The position numbers were made by a program, and so were the translations under genes. This document shows, piece by piece, positions 12,089 through 23,800 of a stretch of 64,000 nucleotides of DNA (its first letter is position 1; the number at the start of each line of letters is the position of its first letter). The notes beneath the pieces are model-generated. The model had not been told where the DNA came from. It did no database searches and saw only the letters and a list, made by a program, of their open reading frames with translations. Source of the DNA: Patiria pectinifera (taxonomy: Eukaryota; Echinodermata; Asteroidea; Valvatida; Asterinidae); NCBI GenBank assembly GCA_029964075.1, contig CM057133.1:10316699-10380698 (forward strand). Direction: 5' to 3'.

Positions 12089-13341
12089 TTTTCGACGGTA
12101 TGAGACCCCTTCTGTGTGTTCGTGGGTCTTGTTTTTTTCTGAATAACACTTGAAATGGTAAATTTGAGCTCTTCAGTGCTCCGCCAAACGTCGTCGTTGT
12201 TTATGATCGACGTCAATTAAAAAGTTCATTGACCTGTTTTATTGCACGTACGTACAAGTCCCGATTTATTTTTAAGTAATCATGTCGCATTGATTTTTAA
12301 CTAGGAAAAAAGTGACATAAAAGTCAACACCCAAGTGTTTAGATGTATAGCAGTAATTAATATGTCCTATCCCCTAACTGCCTCGCTGTTGATCTTTTCA
12401 TATTTTCCATTTTCCGTCAATGATTTAGATAATTTTGATTTGGAGGAATAAAAACACAACACGCAGAGTCGCAGACGTCATGGGACTGACTCGTCTGGCT
12501 CCCTACAGGTATCCTTGAGACGATTCAATACAGGTATCAGGGTTACCAGACCACGAAACCGTAGTAAAAAAAGGCAATGGGGATTTACTGCATATGGTAC
12601 AGTGCACTGCAGTATATGCTTTCCAAGGTTCGTATCAATTTTTACCGAGTTTTATACGTTAATTATTATGACTGCATGCTGCATTATCAATATTTTGGAA
12701 AGGAAACAAGAAGCTTTAAAGTACAGAGTTTCAGTAATAATAAATTTCCTGAAAGTTGTGTTTCTTAAACATGTTAAAAAATGTGCTTTTAAAACTGTTT
12801 TGTCTGTTTTTATTGTCACTTGAATTTGATTATTTCCGCACATGATCATGATATGTTGATACAGAATACTGTAGGTCATAGTCTCATAGACCGAACGTCA
12901 TGAACGTGCGCAGTACCTTAGTGTTTAAATTTAAGGTAGAGTATAATATCATAATAATAACATTTGATAAGCGTATTAACAACACTAATGCAGATACAGT
13001 AAGGAATTTCCCTTTTTTTTGCTGTACCTAATTTTATTATTATTATTATTATTTATTCATGCCAATTCTTTTTCATCACATACAAGATGGGCATAGGAGA
13101 GGCAACAGCGATAACAATCACTGTGGCCAAAGACCTGCCACTCCTCATCAAGTTGTGTACAGAGTAAATAAATATAAATAAAAATACTAATATAAAAAGT
13201 ATTTGAAGCCAAAAGTAAAGTAAAGTATTATAAAGCATTACTTAGCCTGATTTTTTTTCTTACTTTTTTTGTCAGTTTCTTTTTGGAGTTATCCGTTCCT
13301 AAATTTGGAATGGACGTGGCCATCCTTGTCCCTGCCTAGTT
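12089..13341. promoter_or_regulatory. Shared divergent promoter region of RNF145 and RNF139
   Basis: About 1.25 kb separates the start codons of two divergently transcribed paralogues, so both promoters and 5' UTRs must lie here. I see an ATT microsatellite around 13035 and mostly AT-rich DNA, but no clear TATA or sterol-response element that I would stand behind. Confidence 0.5.
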
Positions 13342-15844
13342 ATGCTGCACCAGATCTTCTACTATCTGCTCCAATATCACTACGACAAGATGATGTTTAA
13401 GCTGGGGCGAAAGGTTCAAGCTGTCCTGGGCGTGGCCCTGCGCATACCCTCGTTGTTCCTCATCGACGCCATCCTGAACCTACGCATCGACACGGGCCAG
13501 TTTGGGGTGGACCACCCAGTGTGGTGTGCAGCTGTTCTGGTTATAAGTAAGGACATTTTGTGGTTGTGAACCTGTCACTGGTATTCAAGACCGGTACATA
13601 CTTCACGTGAATGCAAATTCCAAGCAAATAGCAAATTTGAACCGTGCATTCACTACGAAATTTGCCAGTGCTGAAATGTGTTTATTAAACTTGTGTGAAT
13701 TCGCAGTGTTAAAAATTCACACTCGCGCTCGCCGCCTTTCGTGCCGAGTATGAACCAGTCTTTAGACCCCTTGACCCCTTGCCCTTGGAACGTTGCGTTG
13801 AAGTAGCATCATGTCCAGTCTTTGGCTGTAACACGAGGGGTGTGTCAATTCACAACTTCTGTGTGTCAAACAGTAAACAGGGTGTATCAAAGGAGCCTAA
13901 TAATAATAATATAGATAAAATAGTTTTCATCAAGCGCATATCACTGTAATGACAAAGCACACTGTACACAGTTTAGATTATAACCAATTTTGGTGTCATG
14001 GGATGATGTATTCAAGGGAAGGTTATTTTTACTCGTGCACTATCTTGTGTCTTTCAACAGGTCTTTTTGTTGCCATGGTGATGTTCTGTCTCGCTACTAA
14101 GACGCTTTTCAAGATCTACGTCCTGCTTCTTTGCCTCGGTACTTTGGCTAGTGCTGTGTGGTGGAACCATGTCATGCTTCTCAAGGTTGATCAGGACAAG
14201 AATTTATCTGACTGGGATGTCTTGGTGTCTATGACGAGTCAAGATCCGTCCTTCAGTGCAACAGTTACACCAGTTCAGATTCTGCTCAGCGTGGAGTTCA
14301 TTCTCTACATCATGGTGCAGATGTTCTACGCCTTCACTTACGTGGCTTGTATTACATTACTGCCGGAGCGTTTCACGCTGACCATTTGGCTGGCGATGTG
14401 CACCTATTTCATCTCACCAATGATGATCCGTCTGAGCCTGATGTATTACAGTCCAGACAACCTACCCTTCACTACCCTTGCCACCTTGCAAGCTTTGTCC
14501 GTTCTGGTCCCTTCCCTTGAAATGGCAGCGATATGCGTGTCCAATATCATGTATGGCGTTTTGCACGTGCCGCTTTGGTACACAACCTACCGGTTCATGC
14601 TACGCAATCTTGGCTTGAATTCCTTGCTTGAGAATGCGTGGGTCGAATTTCAAGTACCCAATGTTTTGCGGAGCTTTTGGCTCTTGCGGTTTGCAATACA
14701 TGTCCTGCAAATTCTTTTTGCATTTGTGTCTGACGTGACGCTGCCTGGGGTTATGGCAAGCAATATGGTGTTCTCAAATGGAAGTCACGTCATTGGCATG
14801 AATCCGAATAATAATTTTGCCTGGATGGCGTTGCTGGAGTTGGCAACCCATGGTTGCGATTCCACTCTAGCCGTCCTAGGGTTGACTGCCATCGTGTCAT
14901 ATCTGTCCTACTATCTTGGCAAATGGGCGGATAGACTTATGGGTGGGGATTCCGACGAAGTTGCCCACATTGGCACCGTCACAGCCATTCTGTTCTTCAT
15001 CCTTTCGCTCCAAACAGGCCTGCCAGGGCTAGAACCCATGAAACGCTTTGTTCGCCTCTTCCGCAATTTCATTCTCCTCATCACAGCTTTGTTGCATTTC
15101 ATCCACAACATGCTAAACCACGTGATGATGGCATTGAGTACATCTCATAACGCATCCGTATGGAAACACGCCCGAGCATTAAGCATGTCACTTCTACTCA
15201 TTCTTATCCCCGCCACCGTCATCACATACCTGTGGTCCTCCATCACCATGGGAACGTGGTTGCTAGCGGTGACCGCCTTCTGCTTGGAACTCATCATCAA
15301 AGTGACTGTCACCCTCATCATCTACACGCTGTTTCTCATCGACACGTACAGCGACAAGTTCTGGGAAAATCTTGACGACTACGTGTACTACATCAAAGCC
15401 ACGGGAAGCACCATAGAGTTCGTCTTTGGCATTTTCCTCTTTGGAAACGGTGTGTGGATCCTGTTCTTCGAGTCCGGTGGCATCATCCGCGCCATCATGA
15501 TTTGCATCCACGCCTACTTCAACATCTTCCAGCTCGGCAAGAATGGCTGGAAGAAGTTCCAGAATCGTCGCATGGCCGTGCATAAGATCAATGGCCTTCC
15601 CATGGCCACGGAGTACCAGTTAAGGCAGCACAATGACGTCTGTGCCATTTGCTACCAGGATCTCAACACAGCAAGAGTCACACCATGCCAGCACCTATTC
15701 CATGCACTGTGTCTTCGGAAGTGGCTGTACGTTCAAGACACTTGCCCATTGTGCCACAAGGAAATCATGCAGTATGTCAATAGCAACTCTGAAACAGAGA
15801 CAGAGGAACTAAATGGGGAAGATGGACTACTACATCAGCACTAG
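13342..15844 (+). CDS. RNF139: RNF139/TRC8-like polytopic membrane RING E3 ubiquitin ligase
   Basis: Two coding exons: 13342-13546 and 14061-15844 (1989 nt, 662 aa; human about 664), joined in phase 1. VALRIPSLFLIDAILN near the start matches the family N-terminus. About a dozen hydrophobic segments follow, with family landmarks GCDSTL, LFFILSLQTGL, ENLDDYVYYI and AYFNIF. The RING-H2 is at 596-634 (CAIC, CQHLFH, C, CPLC), with an acidic tail. Family role: ER-resident E3 ligase (TRC8) that binds sterol-regulatory partners and takes part in ER-associated degradation. An alternative start is the Met-Met pair 17-18 residues in. It lies head-to-head with RNF145; the single intron at the homologous position shows the two arose by inverted tandem duplication. 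Confidence 0.95.
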
Positions 15845-18474
15845 AATCCTATGTCAATGACACAAATGAAAACTGTTTGTACGTAATTTATATTTATTTC
15901 AGTGCCTACAAAATGTAAATCACCAGTTTGAAATCGGGTACCTAGTTTCGTCCAGTCAGGAGGATTTTTGGGAGAAATTGCAAAATTACTAAACTTCATA
16001 CTTCTAAAGAGAGATACAAATTTTTTGATGTTCATGTAGAGACATGTTCAAAATCATGTGTTTACTCTAATATTTCAAACTGGCACATTTAACATTTTCA
16101 ATTTTGAAAAGGGTACCGTATCTGGCCACCAACGCATTTGCGCACTGCAAACACTTCCTGACTCTATGGCTGCATACACGATTGGATATCCAAATGATAT
16201 ACATGTATGTGACCAAAATATGGCCGAAACAACGTGTCCTCATATGATTTCATCTTTCTCAATCTTAATGGATTTGTCTTCAATGAAAATACAAGGTACG
16301 TTTGGCCAGGTAATATAAGGAACTCTTCGCACAATTTTTCCTGAGTGTCAGTAGCTTTGTTTCTCCAGCAAAGCAGCCATAATCTTAATATATATAAACA
16401 AAAATAATGGAGCAACTGGATTAAGGCTTGTATATGCGCGCTGACATTTTACCCCAAAAAAGAGGAATTTGGAGATACTGGTATGTAAATGAGCAACCTT
16501 AACAGAGTACACAAAATGAACAAACAAGTGTTTAATTCATGTAAGTTTTATTTCTATATTTCAGAGGAAATGTTATCAGTGGTAGCGAGACCATTTTTTT
16601 TTACAAATTCTGTCTTTCTGGAAATGTAAGGCAAAACTAATAATTCTAATCCAGAAAATGGCCTGGGATTTATTCACACAATGCTTCTTAATAAGTTTGA
16701 CGTTTGATTACAAAGGCTTTAAAACTGATACATGTATTTACACGATTCATTTCATCAAAATTCCTTGTATATTGATATGGTGCTAACAGCTTCCACAAGG
16801 GTTATTTGGGGTCCAATTTCTTTTCTTCATGCCCCTGTTACATTTGATATATGGGTGTAAGATATTGTAAAATCAGGACACCTTTATTACCTTCTGAATC
16901 CAAGAGTGATTATGTGAAGTGTACCTGCCAAACAAATACAAAAATAGTTTGTCAATTTTATTGAAACTTGTACATGTATGGCAAAAAACAGTTCAGGTGT
17001 AACAGGGACAAGAAAAAGTAACACTTTTGACCACATTTTTGTGAGGCTTTCTGGCAAAATGGGAAAGAACTGAGCAGAGGTCAAAATGAGGATTTTTGGG
17101 TATTCGGAAAGAGGATTAAATTCTCCTTACAATACTGTTTGTTGCACTTTAAATTATCGGACATTCTGTTGACAAGTTCATGGCTGTTTTACCTTTTCAT
17201 TTACATGTACAACCGTTCAACGTCAAAAAAGTAAAATACTGAGAAAAATGCCTATATATAAATTTTGAGTTTTGTATGCGTAAAAATATTTACATTTGTT
17301 TAAAATATGCAGAAGACATACATTGTATCAAAGATAACACATATCAATAAATCTGAGAATCGAAGGACAAATCACTTTTTCTTTTCATTTTTCTGCCTCA
17401 TTTGCCAGAAAGCCTCACATTTATGGACTTACATGTAGTGTACCCACATACTCGGACCCGTGTGAAATATAACCCAGGATATTCTACATGTATGCAGCTG
17501 TTTCAAAACTGGACTTGAATCCATTCTTCAAAATCACAAAGTTTGGTAGTGCAGTGGAATGCCATAAATGGGCATAAAAAATATCTATAAACTGCAATTT
17601 CAATTTAGTTTGAATAATATCAATTTCTGGTTTTGTCTAGTCATGCTAGTAGGCCAATAAAGCGACGTACTTAACTGACCCTAATCACTGCAACATGATG
17701 ATACCATGATTTAGTTCTACATGTATGAATTTTCATGTTCTTTGAACAAGCCTACTGAGATTAAACCAACAACTCTGTGAAGCGTTTATTCCCTTGATAG
17801 ATTGAACCCACAAAAGTCAAAAGCAAATTCCCTTGATCTGCTTCACAAAGTGTATGGCAATTCTAACTTTTCACTACATCAGCCTTCAGAGTTAACTATT
17901 CAGTATTTTCTTTGCTATACAAAAGTTTAAAAAGTAAAGCAGTTTGCTAGATCAAACTTCTTGTTTTTTCTTCCTTTTTCAAAATTGCTGACTGATTGTA
18001 TGCTTCAATAACGTTTTGGATATCGGGGGAAATAAATATCAAATGCATTATAATAAGTGTACAGAATTGTAACTTTTTGTAAAAAAAAATTATGTTAATC
18101 ATTAACTTGCAATAAGTAATTTAACTGTTGAAATTTGAGTTTTAAATTTTGTGTTCTTTTAACACAGACCCTTTGCATTCTTGGCCATCTTTAAGATGCT
18201 TTTATTCTTTAAAACAAAAGAAAATGTACAAGAAATCTCCTAGCTCGCCTCATGTGTATACATTGTGCATCCTCAAATGCATGCACCTCAAAGATGGCTG
18301 CCGTGCAAAGAATCTATTGTCTCCTTGTTCAAGGTACAAAATGTATCACAAAGTTGAGTATAATCAATGGAAATAAAGTGTGGTTTATTGAAGGAGATGT
18401 GCAACAGCATTTAATAAAACTCCAGCAGCTGTACAACATGTATTACACCAATCCTTCATGTCCTAGAAATGCCA

Positions 18475-18540
18475 TGTACACAATGTATACATGTACATTG
18501 TACATGATGTACATGTACATAGTATGTACCATCAAACTCA
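18475..18540. repeat. TACATGTA-rich palindromic simple sequence
   Basis: Overlapping copies of TACATGTA and TGTACATG, each self-complementary, form a low-complexity stretch. It creates spurious open frames on both strands. Confidence 0.6.
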
Positions 18541-18753
18541 ATACACATTGTATCATAAATGGAGAGTTGGAGACAGGGCTCTTCTGTCCAGACTGCCATT
18601 TTTTAAGGTCATATACATTTGCGAACATCAAAAAACAAATCTGTGTGCCTATATTGTAATTGACTGTAAGTGAATAATAGTCTCAAGCATCCTGTGAAAT
18701 CATGGCACCTGGTGTGCTGTAATTTTTTAAAAATGGAATATTTGTATCAATTT

Positions 18754-18781
18754 CCAACGATGGTCGGCTGACCATCGTTGG
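18754..18781. repeat. Perfect 12-bp inverted repeat (hairpin)
   Basis: CCAACGATGGTC, a 4-base GGCT loop, then the exact reverse complement. It has no obvious ORF neighbour and lies in the AT-rich region after RNF139. It may be a remnant of a transposon end or a structured 3' UTR element. Confidence 0.6.
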
Positions 18782-20843
18782 GGAAAAATTACTTTTTTCA
18801 ATTACTACCCCTAACTTACCAAATTTAGTTGGTCCACATTTTGTTTGCAATCAGTAACAATTCCGTGAACAGGCACATGCCACCTACATGTTGTCTGGTT
18901 CCCTGACCTCTATAAATTGCTCCGTTTCGCCTAAAGTACAGTCAGGGACCCAGACTACAACAGCATTTTTTTTCCTTGGTTTTTCCAAGCATCTATGAAC
19001 ACAATACTTTAAACAGGTCAGTATTACAGTATTTGCTATAAAATACCGACCCCCAAATCCATCCATTTCTGAAAATTAAAGCAAAAACCTTCCAGGCATT
19101 CTTGTAAACTTTATTCAGGAAAAAACTCCTGTCTTTTTAAATCACACTGCAATCATCAGCCAATATTTACTTGCAGCACGCTCAACAAAAATAGAATCTA
19201 CATTAAAATACTATACATCAGAATTTAGATTTGTATATTTACAATGATGTTATTAAAAAAAAACAGAAGAAAAAATGTTTGAAAATTTGAAGCTTGTTAC
19301 ATGTGTATGTCATGCTCACTGGAGCAGTCGCCATATTCTACACTTTTGTTTACAGTTCAAGGAATTTCTGTATAGATTATGACTTTTGATGTTATTTTGT
19401 AGCACTTTGTAAATAAAGTTGACACATTGCCATAGTTACCAAAGACAAAAGTGACCACAGCAAAGCTGATAATGATAATGAAGCTTCTCCGATGACATCG
19501 ATGACATCAAAGTTTTGCTCATGAATGTTAAAATTTCAGTTGGAAAGGCAAGATGACATGGTTTAAATTCGACAAAGTAGCAATTAAAGAATTCATTGGC
19601 TGTTCATGGTAGAATTTAATTTTTTTAATCAAAAGGCAAGACAGAGAAAAATAATGGCGAAAGAAGTAAAGATATGTTTGTACTTACAATTTCCAATTTG
19701 TTGCACACAACACTAGTATCACAACACAACAAACCCACAGATACCAAACCTAAACTATCAGAACTCAAAAGTTACTTTAAGTACTCAACAAAATTTGGCA
19801 ATAGTGAATAAGATCCAAGTTTTCTAGACCAATCCTGTACACTGCCATCAGCTCACGGGCTCCCGGTGCACCGTGCTGGCTACTAGGCAAAATAATTTCA
19901 ACGTTTTGCAAAAACGTGTCTGCCTTAGTCTTGTGATCTGTCAAAAGTCAGGAGAATATACATTGGCAACACAATATTAACGTGTTGACTTGCTGTACAC
20001 AATGCCAAATGTGTGATTTTGGCATTCTGTGCAACGTGAAGAAAAAAAGGAAAAACCCTCTTTTTCTCACGCATGCAGTATGTAAAAGGTTGATAATAAA
20101 TTTTTCTTAATAGACGTCACCCGATCCAATGTTTTTAGTGACTTGAGAAAATTATCTCATTAAAGTTTAATATTTTTGTGCATTTTTAAAAAGGCTCTGT
20201 GTATTCTGAATTTATCAAATGCCTACTTAAACTTTTTTGTACGCACTCAAGAAGGGAACATGAACTTTACAATGCGTATTACTATACGAGTTAAGCAAAA
20301 CTGTTTCATAACCTCTATGCCATTAGTGGGGGCCATCATGACACTATTACTGTGTCCACATTGCTAAAAAAAAAAGAGACAATCCATCATTTGTATTAAT
20401 TACAATTTCATTACAGTAACGCTTTTGTACAAACTCACGATTTTGTTGAACAACTTTACCTCGCATTTTGTGAAACACCACGTACTCTGCCCACGTCTAT
20501 GGTATGTGCCTCGCGCGCGTAGTGCTTTAACACAGTGGTGCAGGAATTAAGTGTTCAAAGCCAGCCGTTGTAGGCAGTTTAAATCCACCCACATGACCGG
20601 CTCTCAACCAATAGGAATAGTAAACTGTCTCAGGTGTTTATGAATACAAGTGTAATTCAAAAATATTAACACAGAAAGTTGATGAGATACAGGTACAAAG
20701 TATGGTACAATCTTATATGGTTCATATTTCTCTTTCTGTGGCCCTCTAAAAAGCTGCAAAAAAAATAATTTACCAAAAAAACTTCCATCCTCTGGCTACA
20801 ACAGGGATGATGGCATCACGTCTTTGTGACACTTTTTCTTCAT

Positions 20844-23800
20844 CTACTTGATGCCTTTTGCCTCCAGCTCCTTTCTTACCCTCTGAAGATACGTTGGATC
20901 TGGATAGCCATGCCTGAAAAAAAATTACAAACACAAATTTGATCAATAAATGCAATTCAAAAGTTTCTACGAGCATTTAAACACGATCAATGTTTATTTT
21001 CAAGGTTTGCTGGCATAGTGACTTTGGGCCTGATCCCTGGCCACATGGAATATGGTTTATGGCTTCTGACTAGCACCGGATGAACAAAAACACATTGGGA
21101 AATCACTAAGAATGAGGAAACTTCTGATTCTGCTTGTTTTTGACTCCAACTTTTCTGTCCTATTTTGGGGAAAGTCTACAAAATCTGCCTGGCCCACCAT
21201 CCTTCTTGTCTTGTGCTGTAAAAACAATTGATCACTATACCCATCTTGTGCGGTATGTTGTTCCTAAAATCTCCCAAATCACAATACACATGTACATGTA
21301 TATCCAATGATCTGTTGCTACTAGTCACGTTTTGTCTGTTGGCAAATATGTTGTTAAGAAAAGCGCCAACTATTGGCCGTTATTAGCAACCAACATTGAC
21401 TGTTTTGAATAGTGCCCTCATTATACAAATGTGTCAACCACCCCCCTCCCCTTCCCCCATCCAAATACAAATTGGTCTGGTAATGGCTGTGAAACAAGTC
21501 AACGTTAACATTTTTGAGGCATTTTTTTAAGAAGTCGGGGACAATGGAAGTCCGTCCCAAGCCTGTTAATTCCCTCTCTCTTAACTTACATTTCTGACCC
21601 GCCCGTTTGGCTCGTCTTGTGATGCACGTCGTTCCACACGACCGTGTTATCTGCGCCAGTTGTGACTGATCGACCAATGGTGAACAAAAGTCGGGCATCG
21701 AAGGCCGTCTTCAATAGCTTGAGTACCTCTTGGCCTTGCCTGTTGTTTGGTAGGTAGGCCTGGCGTTGGGTTCCTCGGTACTGCATTCCTGGGTTAGGGT
21801 GTTCATCCTGAGAAGAATTAGAACAAATAAAGTCACAAACTGATTTGCGAGTCTACAACACGTCAAATAACATGTCAAATAACATGTCAAATAACATGGC
21901 CAAAAACAAGTCAAATCAAAAGTCTATTAGTCAAATCACAAGTTCACAGCACATCAAATCACAAGTAATCACAAGTAATCACAAGTCCATATAAATGAAA
22001 ATCAAGTCAACCACAAGTGAGGTCTCAAGCAGGAGTAGGACAATTTTTGCTACAGTTCATTTGAACACTAAACCTGTGACTTTTGAACTCATGACTGAAG
22101 GACATGTGACTGACATGTGACTGACATGTGACTGATTTGTATGACAACAACTTTTGAGCATTAATGACGGTTCCTAGCAAAAATGCCTTGGAGGCGACAT
22201 AGATTGCACGTACAGTTTGGATTCCGTTCAGAAATGTGTAAGTAATGATAATAGTTCCACAGCCTGGGTATCCGGGGAGATCTGAGGAAACTGTAGTGTA
22301 GTTCATGCTACCGTCTGGCTGGTCACCGTGTAACTTGCCATAACTCACACCACAGATGGGACAAATTGGCTTGAACTGCAAGAAACAAGGCAAAAATGAG
22401 CCTTTCCTTTGTGGCACCCCAGACAAATAAAAATACAAGCAATACAACATGTTTGGCCATTCAAAGAATGAGGTGCATACAGTTAACATTCTGAATAATT
22501 AATTATTAGACTGAACATGCTAAAAGACAATTACAATGATCACAGACTGCTAGTAACATTCATAATTTAAAACTAGTACAGAAGATAATACAAATTCAGC
22601 TATTTTGTGATATCCCTTGAACATGGGAGTAAAAGTAATTGTTAAGTGGAAAGTTCCAGATACATGTAATAGAAATGTGAAACAAGAAGTATGATAATAT
22701 CCTTTGAATATCAAGAAAAGTTGTGGTAGAAAATTACAGTACAGCACAGGGCTTACCTGGAATGCCTTTTCAATGCAAGAGGAACAGAATGTATGTTTAC
22801 ACTGAAGAGACTTTGGGTCCTTGATCTTGTCCATGCAGATGGCACACATTGGCTCCTGTGGTCTCAAAACAGGAGGTGAGCTTTGACCGATGACTTGAAG
22901 CTCATCCGTTTTACTTGCCTGCTTCCTTGAATGTCTGCGTACAGTCCTTGAGCTGTCGGTGACGGATGATCGACTGGTGACCGTTGCTGTATCCTTTGGG
23001 AAGATCTGCCGTTTTGTTTCCTGCTCTCTTGAGAGACGTCTTAGGATCTCCTCATGAGGAGCTTCCTCGGCCACCAATTCCTTGGAGAATGCCGAGTTCC
23101 TGGGGTACGTCGAGTTGGAGATGGACATTCCATTTACTCCACCAGCCCTGGCATAACCTTGTGTGACGACATCCACTGATTGGGTGCAGCCTAACATGGG
23201 TTTTCTCCGTGTGCTTGTTGAGTCTTTAACAACACTTGTCTTGATGCGGTAGTCGTTTTTGGTGTCAATACGAGAGGCTCGAGCTCCGACGATCGGCTGC
23301 CTGACTTTAGGTGGCTTCTTCTCAGCATGCCCATCAGGCGTAGAGTGCATATGTTTCATGCAGTTCTGGCAGATGTCCAGTCCTTTCCCTATGCACTTTA
23401 CACAAAGGGGATTCTCGCAATCCCTGCAGGTCAGGAGCAAGTGTTTGGTGGAGCAGAGACACACATCACATCTTTTCTCTGGCTCCTTCCTGGTTTTTGC
23501 CTTGCTGCATTCTCTGCACCTGCCAACATCCAAGCGCGCGTCCTTGCAAATCTCACAGATAAGGTGCTCACAAGACTTTCTTTTGGACAGATTTCTTGGT
23601 GAGGAGCAGACAAAGCACTTCTGACGTGGACGTGACCTGTCTAGGCTCTGGGTGCGTCTTACAGGCCTCTGTAGCTGCTTCTGCCTGGCCCCTTTATCTT
23701 GTTCCGACAACAAGCGATTGAGCTCACCCTCAGTTTTTCTTGATAGTTCAGGGGAGGGTGTGGCTCTTGAGAAGGCATCAAGAAGCTCTCTGACTTGCTT

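Larger units (their letters stand above)
15845..20843. other. 3' region and intergenic DNA between convergent RNF139 and the DTX3L-like gene
   Basis: Very AT-rich, with many ACATGTA motifs (densest at 18480-18535) and several AATAAA hexamers (17346, 17656) that could end a long RNF139 3' UTR. No open frame has a recognisable domain. A perfect hairpin lies at 18754-18781. Confidence 0.55.

Noticed and set aside
15263-15583. Antisense open frame over RNF139
   Set aside because: Shadow of the RNF139 exon, with no independent support.
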